From Ignavibacteria bacterium (GTDB lineage Bacteria; Bacteroidota; Ignavibacteria; Tepidaquicellales; OLB5), in assembly GCA_027492415.1 (NCBI GenBank), contig JAPUEV010000298.1, positions 1 through 7,089 on the forward strand: DNA of 7,089 nt, read 5' to 3'. A program made the translations under genes and the position numbers. Below the pieces are notes generated by a model. That model was given only the letters and a program-made list of their open reading frames with translations, did no database searches and was not told the origin of the DNA. Shown piece after piece: positions 1-5,420 of the stretch (position 1 is its first letter; every line of letters begins with the position of its first letter).

Positions 1-264
1 GTTGATAAGGATAAGTTCACTGATATTCTTCCAATTGTCGGAGTGAAAGATATTTCTTCAGCGCAAAAAGGAGATCTGATAGTATGGAAGGGCCACGTTA
101 TAATTTATGAGGGTTTGGTTAAATCAAAAACTGATACTTATGTGACCGCATGGTGGGCAGGTACCAGGCAAAAAGATAACGGAGAAAATATCCGTAACAA
201 TGTTATTTACGGTAAATATAAGATAACCGGTGAGTATGTTGTAAGAAGACCCGTGAAAAAATAG
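1..264 (+). CDS. C-terminal fragment of an NlpC/P60- or CHAP-like cell-wall hydrolase (5' end outside window)
   Basis: The reading frame is open from base 1 to the TAG at 262-264, giving 87 residues, so the gene begins before the window; a GTG at 43 is in frame but probably internal. The segment GDLIVWKGHVIIYEG (about residues 25-39) has the form of the strand around the catalytic histidine of NlpC/P60 and CHAP papain-like peptidases, with His32 as the likely catalytic residue. The nucleophilic Cys expected earlier in the domain would be off the left edge. It is followed by an aromatic stretch (TAWWAGTR) and ends with VVRRPVKK, consistent with the closing strands of such a domain. Family members cut peptide or amide bonds in peptidoglycan, normally outside the cytoplasm. 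Signal peptide and any binding domains cannot be seen. An amidase-like effector of the same fold is possible; the exact subfamily is not determined. Confidence 0.6.
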   Translation, partial: VDKDKFTDILPIVGVKDISSAQKGDLIVWKGHVIIYEGLVKSKTDTYVTAWWAGTRQKDNGENIRNNVIYGKYKITGEYVVRRPVKK

Positions 265-276
265 AAGGCAGAAGTA

Positions 277-305
277 AAAAGGCAAAAAAGTTAAGTCGGC
301 CTTTT
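277..305. terminator. Possible bidirectional terminator between convergent genes
   Basis: AAAAGGC at 277-283 is the exact reverse complement of GCCTTTT at 299-305, leaving a 15-nt loop. The A run on the left and T run on the right give a U-rich 3' side in both directions, as expected between the convergent hydrolase and acetyltransferase genes. The stem is short, half of it is A/T, and its right arm lies inside the last codons of the acetyltransferase gene. Plausible but weak. Confidence 0.3.
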
Positions 306-698
306 GCTATATACTGACATATTCTTTTGTTTTCTAAATCCGCATTTTTCTGAAAACCCTTCAGTGTTAGGTAATGAATCGAAAAATATTGAAGTATTCT
401 TAAATTCTGTATTAACTTTTTCCATAAGTAATCTTCCAACCCCTTGGTTTTGATAATCAGGCCTTACAACAATTTCTGCAATATACGTAGTAATTATAAA
501 ATCGCTGAATACTCTTGCCAAACCAATTAACAATCCGTGTTCATCCCTTGAATAAATTATGGCTGAAGTATTAATAATCATCAATCTTATTGAATTTTCT
601 TCATAATCTACTTTTTTACCCCAACCGACTGAAGTGTATAATTCAATAATTTCTATCGGTTCAATATTTTTATCTTTATAATATATGTTTTTTTTCAT
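291..698 (-). CDS. GNAT-family N-acetyltransferase
   Basis: A complete 135-residue protein, the usual size of a single GNAT domain. It moves an acetyl group from acetyl-CoA to an amine of an unknown substrate, in the cytoplasm. The acetyl-CoA-binding motif A is clear at about residues 75-92 (VVRPDYQNQGVGRLLM), containing Q83-x-x-G86-x-G88 for the pyrophosphate loop. The C-terminal motif B follows as GFSEKCGFRK (residues 114-123). The N-terminal LYTSVGW resembles the start of small GNATs of the amino-acid or small-molecule type. The ATG at 698 is 9 nt after the stop of the upstream lipoprotein gene, so the two are probably one transcript. No convincing Shine-Dalgarno is present. The gene is noticeably AT-rich (roughly 30% GC in sampled lines) compared with asnS. 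Substrate cannot be assigned from sequence. Confidence 0.88.
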   Translation of the reverse strand: MKKNIYYKDKNIEPIEIIELYTSVGWGKKVDYEENSIRLMIINTSAIIYSRDEHGLLIGLARVFSDFIITTYIAEIVVRPDYQNQGVGRLLMEKVNTEFKNTSIFFDSLPNTEGFSEKCGFRKQKNMSVYSKRPT

Positions 699-707
699 TC
701 AGGAATT

Positions 708-1397
708 TTAAAAACTGCACTCAAGCCCTATCAGCATAAAGCCTCTGTCATAATTAAAAGCTGGACCTTTTAAATTTGCTATCAGATTATATCCCAACTG
801 TAATTTTATCTTCAGGAATTCCCCGCCCATTCTTATTTTAAAAGCAGGTTCCACTCCAAATGCACTTGGTTTTTCAGGGTTAGTGAATTCATGTGATTCG
901 TATCTGGTAAAATTGAAGTAACTGAATTTTAATGATACTATAAAATCTATGAATTCCTGCTGGTATGAAAAATCATTTTGTAAAAATATCCTGTAATAAT
1001 CTGCATTTTCGTATCCGGGTCCGTTAGTAAAAGTCTGATCAGCATAGGATGAGTTAGTTGTGGCTGAAGAGAACCCCCCGAATACTTCATAAAATATGGA
1101 ATCCCTTTTTGCTGCTCTTGTATAATAACCAAGTCCAACACCCCATTGCCTTTGGAACCTTGGTTCACTTCCTCTTCTATCGAGATAAGAAAAATCAGTT
1201 ATTACACCAAAATTCCTGTAGAATGAGTAACCCATATTTAAAGATGTTCCGCTGCTGCCAATGGATATTCCGCCTTTGAACTGGTTTGGTTCATTGAATG
1301 CCGGTGCATTTATTTCTGTGGGTATGTAAACAGTTGTGCATGATGATATAAGGATTAAAAAAAGTACTGATGATGTTATTAAAAGTAAATTTTTCAT
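708..1397 (-). CDS. Outer-membrane-type lipoprotein of unknown function, beta-strand rich
   Basis: A complete 229-residue protein. Residues 1-20 form a lipoprotein signal peptide: MKN, a hydrophobic core, then the lipobox I-S-S-C with the lipidated Cys at 20. The residues after the Cys (TTVYIP) lack the acidic surface-export signal known from some Bacteroidota. The mature part reads as alternating aromatic/hydrophobic strands and glycine-rich turns, such as GGISIGSSGTSLNMGYSFY (42-60) and WGVGLGYYTR (85-94), and ends in a terminal Phe (LECSF), the pattern of an outer-membrane beta-barrel end signal. I read it as a small barrel or beta-sandwich envelope protein, possibly both lipidated and barrel-forming. 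It is the first gene of a minus-strand pair with the GNAT gene and is divergent from asnS. No known family is recognised beyond this general type. Confidence 0.75.
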   Translation of the reverse strand: MKNLLLITSSVLFLILISSCTTVYIPTEINAPAFNEPNQFKGGISIGSSGTSLNMGYSFYRNFGVITDFSYLDRRGSEPRFQRQWGVGLGYYTRAAKRDSIFYEVFGGFSSATTNSSYADQTFTNGPGYENADYYRIFLQNDFSYQQEFIDFIVSLKFSYFNFTRYESHEFTNPEKPSAFGVEPAFKIRMGGEFLKIKLQLGYNLIANLKGPAFNYDRGFMLIGLECSF

Positions 1398-1426
1398 AAT
1401 TATTTTTTTGTTTAAGGTAAAAACTT

Positions 1427-1434
1427 CAAAAATA
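1427..1434 (-). promoter_or_regulatory. Candidate Bacteroidota-type -7 box for the lipoprotein gene
   Basis: Read on the minus strand this is TATTTTTG, matching the TAnnTTTG -7 consensus of Bacteroidota primary-sigma promoters. It sits 29 nt ahead of the ATG at 1397, giving a short plausible leader. No clear TTTG -33 element is found at the expected distance, and the region is AT-rich enough for chance matches, so this is only a candidate. Confidence 0.25.
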
Positions 1435-1500
1435 CTCTATAACTAAAATACTTTATCTTTTCATTATAATAAATGAAATAGTTTGAAAATTCCTGATAAT

Positions 1501-1534
1501 TTCACTATTTCGCCATTCCGCCACTTCACTATTT
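1501..1534. repeat. Short direct repeat in the asnS upstream region
   Basis: TTCACTATTT occurs exactly at 1501-1510 and 1525-1534, a period of 24 nt. Between the copies lies a second small repeat, CGCCATT followed by CGCCACT (1511-1526). The region is low-complexity and resembles dispersed intergenic filler rather than a defined operator. A 9-nt core (ACTATTTCG) recurs in inverted orientation after asnS at 2973-2981. Confidence 0.5.
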
Positions 1535-1612
1535 ATTCATTGTAACACTCTCAAATTTTCGGTAATTTCCGCATTATCAACTGAAAAACCGATATTTATT
1601 AAGGAAAAACTC

Positions 1613-2953
1613 ATGAAAAAACGCTATTATATTGATAAAATCGCTGATTATGTGGGCCAGGAAGTAATTATCCGCGGATGGCTTTACAATATCCGTACCT
1701 CAGGAAAATTGATGTTCCCCCAGTTCAGGGATGGTTCCGGTATCATACAGGGTGTTGTATCTCAAAAAGAAGTTACAGAAAAAGTATGGGAAGATTTCAA
1801 AAAGCTTACCCAGGAATCATCTTTAATAGTAACAGGTAATGTTGCCAAACATCCAAAAAAAGATGAATATGAGCTGCATGTAAAGGATATTGAAATTATC
1901 CAGGTAGCTGAGCCATATCCAATTACACCAAAAGATCACGGGATAGAGTTCCTTGCAGATCACAGGCATCTGTGGGTACGCTCACAAAGACAGGCTGCTA
2001 TATTAAAAGTGCGCGAAGAAATTATCAAAGCGTGCCGTGACTATATGTACGATAACGGCTTTACACTTTTTGATTCACCAATATTTACGCCAAACGCCGC
2101 CGAAGGTACTACAACACTTTTTTCCTCCGATTATTTTGATCTTGGGAAAGTATACCTTGCACAGACAGGCCAGCTTTACGCTGAAGCAGGTGCAATGGCG
2201 CTGGGCAAAGTGTATGATTTCGGACCGACATTCCGTGCGGAAAAATCAAAAACACGCAGGCACTTAACAGAATTCTGGATGATAGAGCCGGAAATGGCTT
2301 TTTATGATATCTACGATGATATGGATCTAATTGAGGATTTTATTGTATATATAGTTGAGCGCGTTCTGGCTAACAGGAAAAAAGAGCTTGCAATATTAGA
2401 GCGTGACATTTCAAAGCTTGAACTGGTTAAAAAACCGTTCCCGAGAATTACATATGATGCTGCTGTTGAAATTATAAACAATAAGAATGTTCCTCTTATC
2501 CGCAAAAAAGCTGATGGCGGTGAAGAAGAAATTAGGCCATTCCCCTGGGGTGAAGATTTCGGTGCACCGCATGAAGAGGCAGTTGTAGAAGATTACGACC
2601 GCCCGGTTATGGTTTATAACTGGCCATCAGAAGCTAAGGCATTCTATATGAAACGCGACCCCGAGAACCCGAAAGTTGTAAGAGGTGTTGATGTACTTGC
2701 ACCCGAAGGATACGGCGAGATAGTAGGCGGCAGCGAGCGTGAAGATGACCTGGAGCTGTTAACATCCAGGATCAAGGAACATAATCTGCCTATGGATGCG
2801 TTTCAGTGGTATCTGGATCTCCGCAGATTTGGCAGCGTTCCTCACAGCGGATTCGGAATGGGTATCGAGCGCGTTGTATGCTGGCTTTGCAAGCTTGATC
2901 ATGTAAGGGAATCTATCCCGTTCCCAAGGCTTATGTACAGGAACAGACCATAA
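1613..2953 (+). CDS. asnS: Asparaginyl-tRNA synthetase (class II)
   Basis: A complete 446-residue enzyme that activates asparagine with ATP and charges tRNA-Asn in the cytoplasm. An N-terminal OB-fold anticodon-binding domain covers about residues 16-110 ([15 protein letters not shown] near 18-32). The class II catalytic core follows. Motif 2 starts at FRAE (207-210) and continues through [14 protein letters not shown]. Motif 3 is the GFGMGIER stretch (413-420), preceded by GSVPHS. The conserved [11 protein letters not shown] segment lies between them. [12 protein letters not shown] and KAFYM are the AsnRS pattern rather than the AspRS one, and the C-terminal third ([15 protein letters not shown] to [10 protein letters not shown]) resembles the bacterial Bacillus/Thermus AsnRS type from memory. 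Length fits the family (about 430-466). The ATG at 1613 has an AAGGA 7 nt upstream. A non-discriminating AspRS is the only realistic alternative. The gene may be cotranscribed with the NYN gene downstream. Confidence 0.95.
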   Translation: MKKRYYIDKIADYVGQEVIIRGWLYNIRTSGKLMFPQFRDGSGIIQGVVSQKEVTEKVWEDFKKLTQESSLIVTGNVAKHPKKDEYELHVKDIEIIQVAEPYPITPKDHGIEFLADHRHLWVRSQRQAAILKVREEIIKACRDYMYDNGFTLFDSPIFTPNAAEGTTTLFSSDYFDLGKVYLAQTGQLYAEAGAMALGKVYDFGPTFRAEKSKTRRHLTEFWMIEPEMAFYDIYDDMDLIEDFIVYIVERVLANRKKELAILERDISKLELVKKPFPRITYDAAVEIINNKNVPLIRKKADGGEEEIRPFPWGEDFGAPHEEAVVEDYDRPVMVYNWPSEAKAFYMKRDPENPKVVRGVDVLAPEGYGEIVGGSEREDDLELLTSRIKEHNLPMDAFQWYLDLRRFGSVPHSGFGMGIERVVCWLCKLDHVRESIPFPRLMYRNRP

Positions 2954-2964
2954 TAAAGAATTAG

Positions 2965-2985
2965 CGAAAGAACGAAATAGTTAAA
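2965..2985. repeat. Degenerate inverted copy of the asnS-upstream repeat
   Basis: In the 53-nt gap between asnS and the NYN gene, CGAAATAGT at 2973-2981 is the reverse complement of ACTATTTCG found at 1504-1512 ahead of asnS. Flanking bases are similar only loosely (CGAAAGAACGAAATAG, alternating CGAAA units). With nine exact bases in AT-rich DNA this may be chance; it is listed because the two sites bracket one gene. Confidence 0.25.
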
Positions 2986-3006
2986 CATAGAAATTGTGTG
3001 CTTTAA

Positions 3007-3498
3007 ATGGAAAACATAATAATAGACGCGTATAACCTGATGCATAAGGTTACTGAGCTGAGGCTTCTGCTGGCTCAGTCACAGGAAATCTGCGTGGATA
3101 CTATGATAGCCAAGCTTAAGAGCCATTATTTTGGCAGAAGTACAAAATGTATTATTGTTTTTGACGGGTTCGGGCAGAATAAGCATGACGGTAATATCAG
3201 TGTAAAGTTCTCAAAAACCGGGGTCGGACCCGATTACGGAAATGCTGACGGGCTGATAAAACACCTGATTGAAAAATCAAGAAACCCAAAGCTGATAAAA
3301 GTAGTCTCAAGTGACAGGGAAGTCTCTTCCTTTGCCAAGGAGTGCGGCTCCAGGATACTTACATCAGAAAGCTTCTGGGGTGAAGTAAAGGATAAACGTA
3401 CTGAACGCAATGAAGCAATAAGGGAATCAAAAGAAAAACCCGCTGTTGTTACAAGAACTGAATTTGAATTTTTGCTTAAGGAATTTACAAAAAAATAG
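3007..3498 (+). CDS. NYN/PIN-domain protein, YacP/Rae1-like putative ribonuclease
   Basis: A complete 163-residue single-domain protein. The NYN fold signature is present in order: IIIDAYNLMH (residues 4-13; Asp7 and Asn10), CIIVFDG (48-54; Asp53), NADGLIKHLIE (79-89; Asp81), VVSSDREV (99-106; Asp103) and then GSRILTSESFW. These acidic residues form the metal site of PIN/NYN nucleases, so the catalytic set looks intact. The layout matches the YacP family, whose Bacillus member Rae1 is a ribosome-associated endoribonuclease; that role is not shown here. The charged tail (about 127-163) is probably helical. It starts 53 nt after asnS with no clear terminator between, which suggests joint transcription and fits an RNA or translation role. 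The ATG at 3007 has no strong Shine-Dalgarno. Confidence 0.82.
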   Translation: MENIIIDAYNLMHKVTELRLLLAQSQEICVDTMIAKLKSHYFGRSTKCIIVFDGFGQNKHDGNISVKFSKTGVGPDYGNADGLIKHLIEKSRNPKLIKVVSSDREVSSFAKECGSRILTSESFWGEVKDKRTERNEAIRESKEKPAVVTRTEFEFLLKEFTKK

Positions 3499-3506
3499 AA
3501 TTAAAT

Positions 3507-3577
3507 TGTCATCCCAAACTTGTTTCGGGATCTAAAAATAATACAGAAGCAGATGCTGAAACAAGTTCAGCATGACA
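3507..3577. repeat. Nested palindromic intergenic repeat (two hairpins within one long inverted repeat)
   Basis: Two 27-nt arms, 3507-3533 and 3551-3577, are imperfect reverse complements across a 17-nt spacer: 22 of 27 positions pair by Watson-Crick plus one G-U. Each arm is also a palindrome by itself. Arm 1 holds ATCCC...GGGAT (3511-3531; eight pairs possible with one A-C mismatch counted inside, loop about 5 nt). Arm 2 holds ATGCTGAA/TTCAGCAT (3553-3573), a perfect 8-bp stem with loop ACAAG. The arms share the loop core ACTTGTTT and the ends TGTCAT and ATCT but differ at the stem triplet (CCC/GGG against GCT/AGC), a compensatory change. It lies between the NYN stop and the ABC ATPase start. 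No T-tract follows, so it is not a classical terminator. From memory such elements are dispersed in Bacteroidota/Ignavibacteriota genomes. Confidence 0.8.
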
Positions 3578-3595
3578 TAAAACCGAAAATAATAT

Positions 3596-4528
3596 ATGCA
3601 CGTAATAGAAACCCAGAATTTATCCAAAGAGTACACTGCCAAGTTTTCGAAGCAGAAGGTAAACGCTTTGAATGAGTTCACATTTAATGTTGAGCAGGGC
3701 GAGATCTTCGGGCTGCTTGGTCCTAACGGGGCCGGTAAGACCACACTCATAAAGATACTGCTTGCAATAACCTTCCCTACAAGCGGAAGTGCAAAGCTTT
3801 TTGGCACAGATGTGACCAACTATAAAGCCAAAACAAAGGTAGGTTACCTGCCGGAAAACCATAAGTTCCCAAGCTATTTAACAGGTGAACAGGTCTTAAG
3901 CTACTACGGGCAGCTTTCCGGTATGAGCACAGGGGCAGATATGAATAAGCGCATTGATGAAATGCTTGGCATGATGAACTTAACACAGTGGCGCAAAACC
4001 AAGATAAAGAAATACTCAAAGGGTATGATGCAGAAGCTTGGCCTTGCGCAGTCAATGTTAAGCGATCCTGATCTTATTTTCCTTGATGAGCCTACCGATG
4101 GAGTGGATCCTATCGGCAGAAAAGAGATACGTGATATACTTGCGCAGATAAAAGCGCGCGGCAAAACAATTTTCCTGAATTCACATCTTCTTTCAGAAGT
4201 TGAAATGATATGTGACCGCGTTGCGATTTTAAATAAAGGCGACCTGATAAAAGAGGGTAATGTTGATGACCTCACAAGAGCTGAAAATATTTTTGCAATT
4301 CATACTGTAGATGCTCTTTCTATGGATATCAAGCAGAAGGTCCTTGCAATTGACAGCAGCGCCGGTATTGGAGAAAAGGAAATTAATACAGAAGCCGGCA
4401 TTGATAAGCTGAACGGCATAATTGATACACTGCGCTCAGGCGGAGTGAAGATCCAGACCGTAAACCAGAAAACAAGCACCCTTGAAGAGCTCTTCATTAA
4501 CGTAATTAAAAAAGATAATACGAATTAA
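3596..4528 (+). CDS. ABC transporter ATP-binding protein (ABC-2 exporter type)
   Basis: A complete 310-residue ATPase that powers the membrane permease encoded next. All nucleotide-binding motifs are visible: Walker A GPNGAGKTT (42-50), Q-loop region GYLPENHKF (83-91, with Glu87 where Gln is usual, as is common in ABC-2-type ATPases), signature YSKGMMQKL (140-148, SKGMMQ for the LSGGQ motif), Walker B LIFLDEP (160-166) with catalytic Glu165, D-loop GVDP and the H-loop His197 in NSHLLSEVE. About 90 C-terminal residues beyond the core form the extra domain typical of drug, lipid or gliding-type ABC-2 exporters. The gene ends 9 nt before the permease, so they form one operon. The ATG at 3596 has no Shine-Dalgarno; the palindromic repeat lies just upstream. 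The transported substrate is unknown. Confidence 0.95.
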   Translation: MHVIETQNLSKEYTAKFSKQKVNALNEFTFNVEQGEIFGLLGPNGAGKTTLIKILLAITFPTSGSAKLFGTDVTNYKAKTKVGYLPENHKFPSYLTGEQVLSYYGQLSGMSTGADMNKRIDEMLGMMNLTQWRKTKIKKYSKGMMQKLGLAQSMLSDPDLIFLDEPTDGVDPIGRKEIRDILAQIKARGKTIFLNSHLLSEVEMICDRVAILNKGDLIKEGNVDDLTRAENIFAIHTVDALSMDIKQKVLAIDSSAGIGEKEINTEAGIDKLNGIIDTLRSGGVKIQTVNQKTSTLEELFINVIKKDNTN

Positions 4529-4537
4529 GGATATATA

Positions 4538-5371
4538 ATGCTGACAATAATAAAAAATACTTTTCGTGAAGCACTGGCAAAGAAGATTTTTATAGGTTAT
4601 TATATATTCTATGCCATTGTTATACTTATTATGATTTTCCTTGTGAACATGGATTCAGTTGAAGGCGTTATGAGCTTAACTGACAGCAAAATGCTGGTTC
4701 ACCAGGTTGAAACAGGCTTTCTAACAATTTCATGGAACCTGATAATCTTCTTTTCGCTCATTTCCACCGCTTCGTTTATCCCTTCTATGCTTGAAAAAGG
4801 TACTATTGATCTATTGATCTCCAAGCCTATTTCAAGACCAATGATACTTATCTCAAAATACTTAGGTGCAGTACTCTTCGTATTCTTAAGTATGGTATTC
4901 CTGATGGGTTCTATATGGCTTATACTCTCGCTCAAATCAGGTTATTGGGATCCGACTTTCCTGCTTTCAATAGTATGGTTTACTATAGCTTTTGCGGTGA
5001 TGTACAGCATTGTTGTTGTTGTTGGGCTGACCACACAAAGTACTGTAGTCGCAATACTTGTCAATTTCTTCCTGATCTTTGTGCTATGTCCCCTTTTATC
5101 GGTGAGAGAGGCTGTAATATTCAGCCTGGTTACCAATGAAACAGTAAAATTCGTATTTGATTTTCTCTATTACCTGCTGCCTAAGCCGGGCGAGTTCAGG
5201 GATATCACTACAGCTTTGATCAACGGTGAAACGATAAATATGTGGAAAAGCACAGTAAATACTGAAACAAGCATGTTCACAGTTTCGTGGCTTTCACCAA
5301 TCAGCTCTGTATTATTCTGTTTTGTATTAATGGCATATTCAATTTATTATTTCGCTAAAAAAGACTATTAA
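4538..5371 (+). CDS. ABC-2-type permease subunit (NosY-like)
   Basis: A complete 277-residue inner-membrane protein. Six membrane segments are visible at about residues 18-37, 66-85, 109-131, 141-164, 168-187 and 250-272. The charged loop EKGTIDLLISKPISR (86-100) is the hallmark of the ABC-2/NosY group and lies on the cytoplasmic side by charge. This puts both ends inside, with two extracytoplasmic loops, near 38-64 and a larger one of about 60 residues at 188-249. It pairs with the ATPase just upstream to form an exporter or membrane-remodelling complex. AAGGA at 4527-4531 overlaps the ATPase stop codon and precedes the ATG at 4538, suggesting coupled translation. A GTT x4 run (5012-5023) encodes part of a Val tract in segment 4. 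Substrate unknown; a NosY-like copper or nitrous-oxide role is not supported since no nos genes are nearby. Confidence 0.9.
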   Translation: MLTIIKNTFREALAKKIFIGYYIFYAIVILIMIFLVNMDSVEGVMSLTDSKMLVHQVETGFLTISWNLIIFFSLISTASFIPSMLEKGTIDLLISKPISRPMILISKYLGAVLFVFLSMVFLMGSIWLILSLKSGYWDPTFLLSIVWFTIAFAVMYSIVVVVGLTTQSTVVAILVNFFLIFVLCPLLSVREAVIFSLVTNETVKFVFDFLYYLLPKPGEFRDITTALINGETINMWKSTVNTETSMFTVSWLSPISSVLFCFVLMAYSIYYFAKKDY

Positions 5372-5373
5372 TC

Positions 5374-5420
5374 CAATTAGCAATTAACAATCAGCAATGA
5401 ACAATAAAAAGCAATTATTA
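5374..5420 (+). repeat. CAATTA/GCAAT low-complexity repeat over the lipoprotein start, with a 12-nt inverted partner
   Basis: From 5374 the sequence is a chain of CAATTA, GCAAT and CAAT units running through the start codon at 5397 into codon 8. The 12-mer GCAATTAACAAT at 5380-5391 has an exact reverse complement, ATTGTTAATTGC, at 5466-5477, inside the signal-peptide codons; the two are separated by 74 nt. If transcribed, pairing would enclose the ribosome-binding region and start codon. I associate such units with dispersed intergenic repeats in this group of bacteria, from memory. Chance in AT-rich DNA is a real alternative. Confidence 0.5.

Larger units (their letters stand above)
1398..1612. 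other. Divergent intergenic region between the lipoprotein gene and asnS
   Basis: This 215-nt gap must hold the promoters of both diverging transcripts. It is AT-rich. Visible structure: a perfect 7-bp inverted repeat TTTCATT/AATGAAA with a 6-nt spacer (1459-1478), which contains TATAAT at 1465-1470; a repeated TTCACTATTT block (1501-1534); and an AAGGA ribosome-binding site at 1601-1605, seven nt before the asnS ATG. No T-box, known riboswitch, tRNA or small ORF is recognisable. A -35/-10 pair for asnS cannot be fixed with confidence. Confidence 0.6.

Noticed and set aside
203..439. Minus-strand open frame of 78 codons across the hydrolase end and the acetyltransferase gene
   Set aside because: It overlaps both better-supported genes in another frame and shows no domain or start signal.
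1459..1478. Perfect 7-bp inverted repeat with an embedded TATAAT in the divergent intergenic region, possible operator or sigma70-like promoter
   Set aside because: Almost pure A/T, no matching -35 box, and about 143 nt from the asnS start; chance is likely, so it is only mentioned in the intergenic entry.
3507..3577. Simple rho-independent terminator or CRISPR-like repeat pair
   Set aside because: No T-tract follows the hairpin, there are only two divergent arms in inverted rather than direct orientation, and no array of spacers.
3532..4275. Several long minus-strand open frames opposite the ABC ATPase gene
   Set aside because: They are antisense shadows of a gene with all ABC motifs; their translations show no recognisable domain, and they overlap each other.
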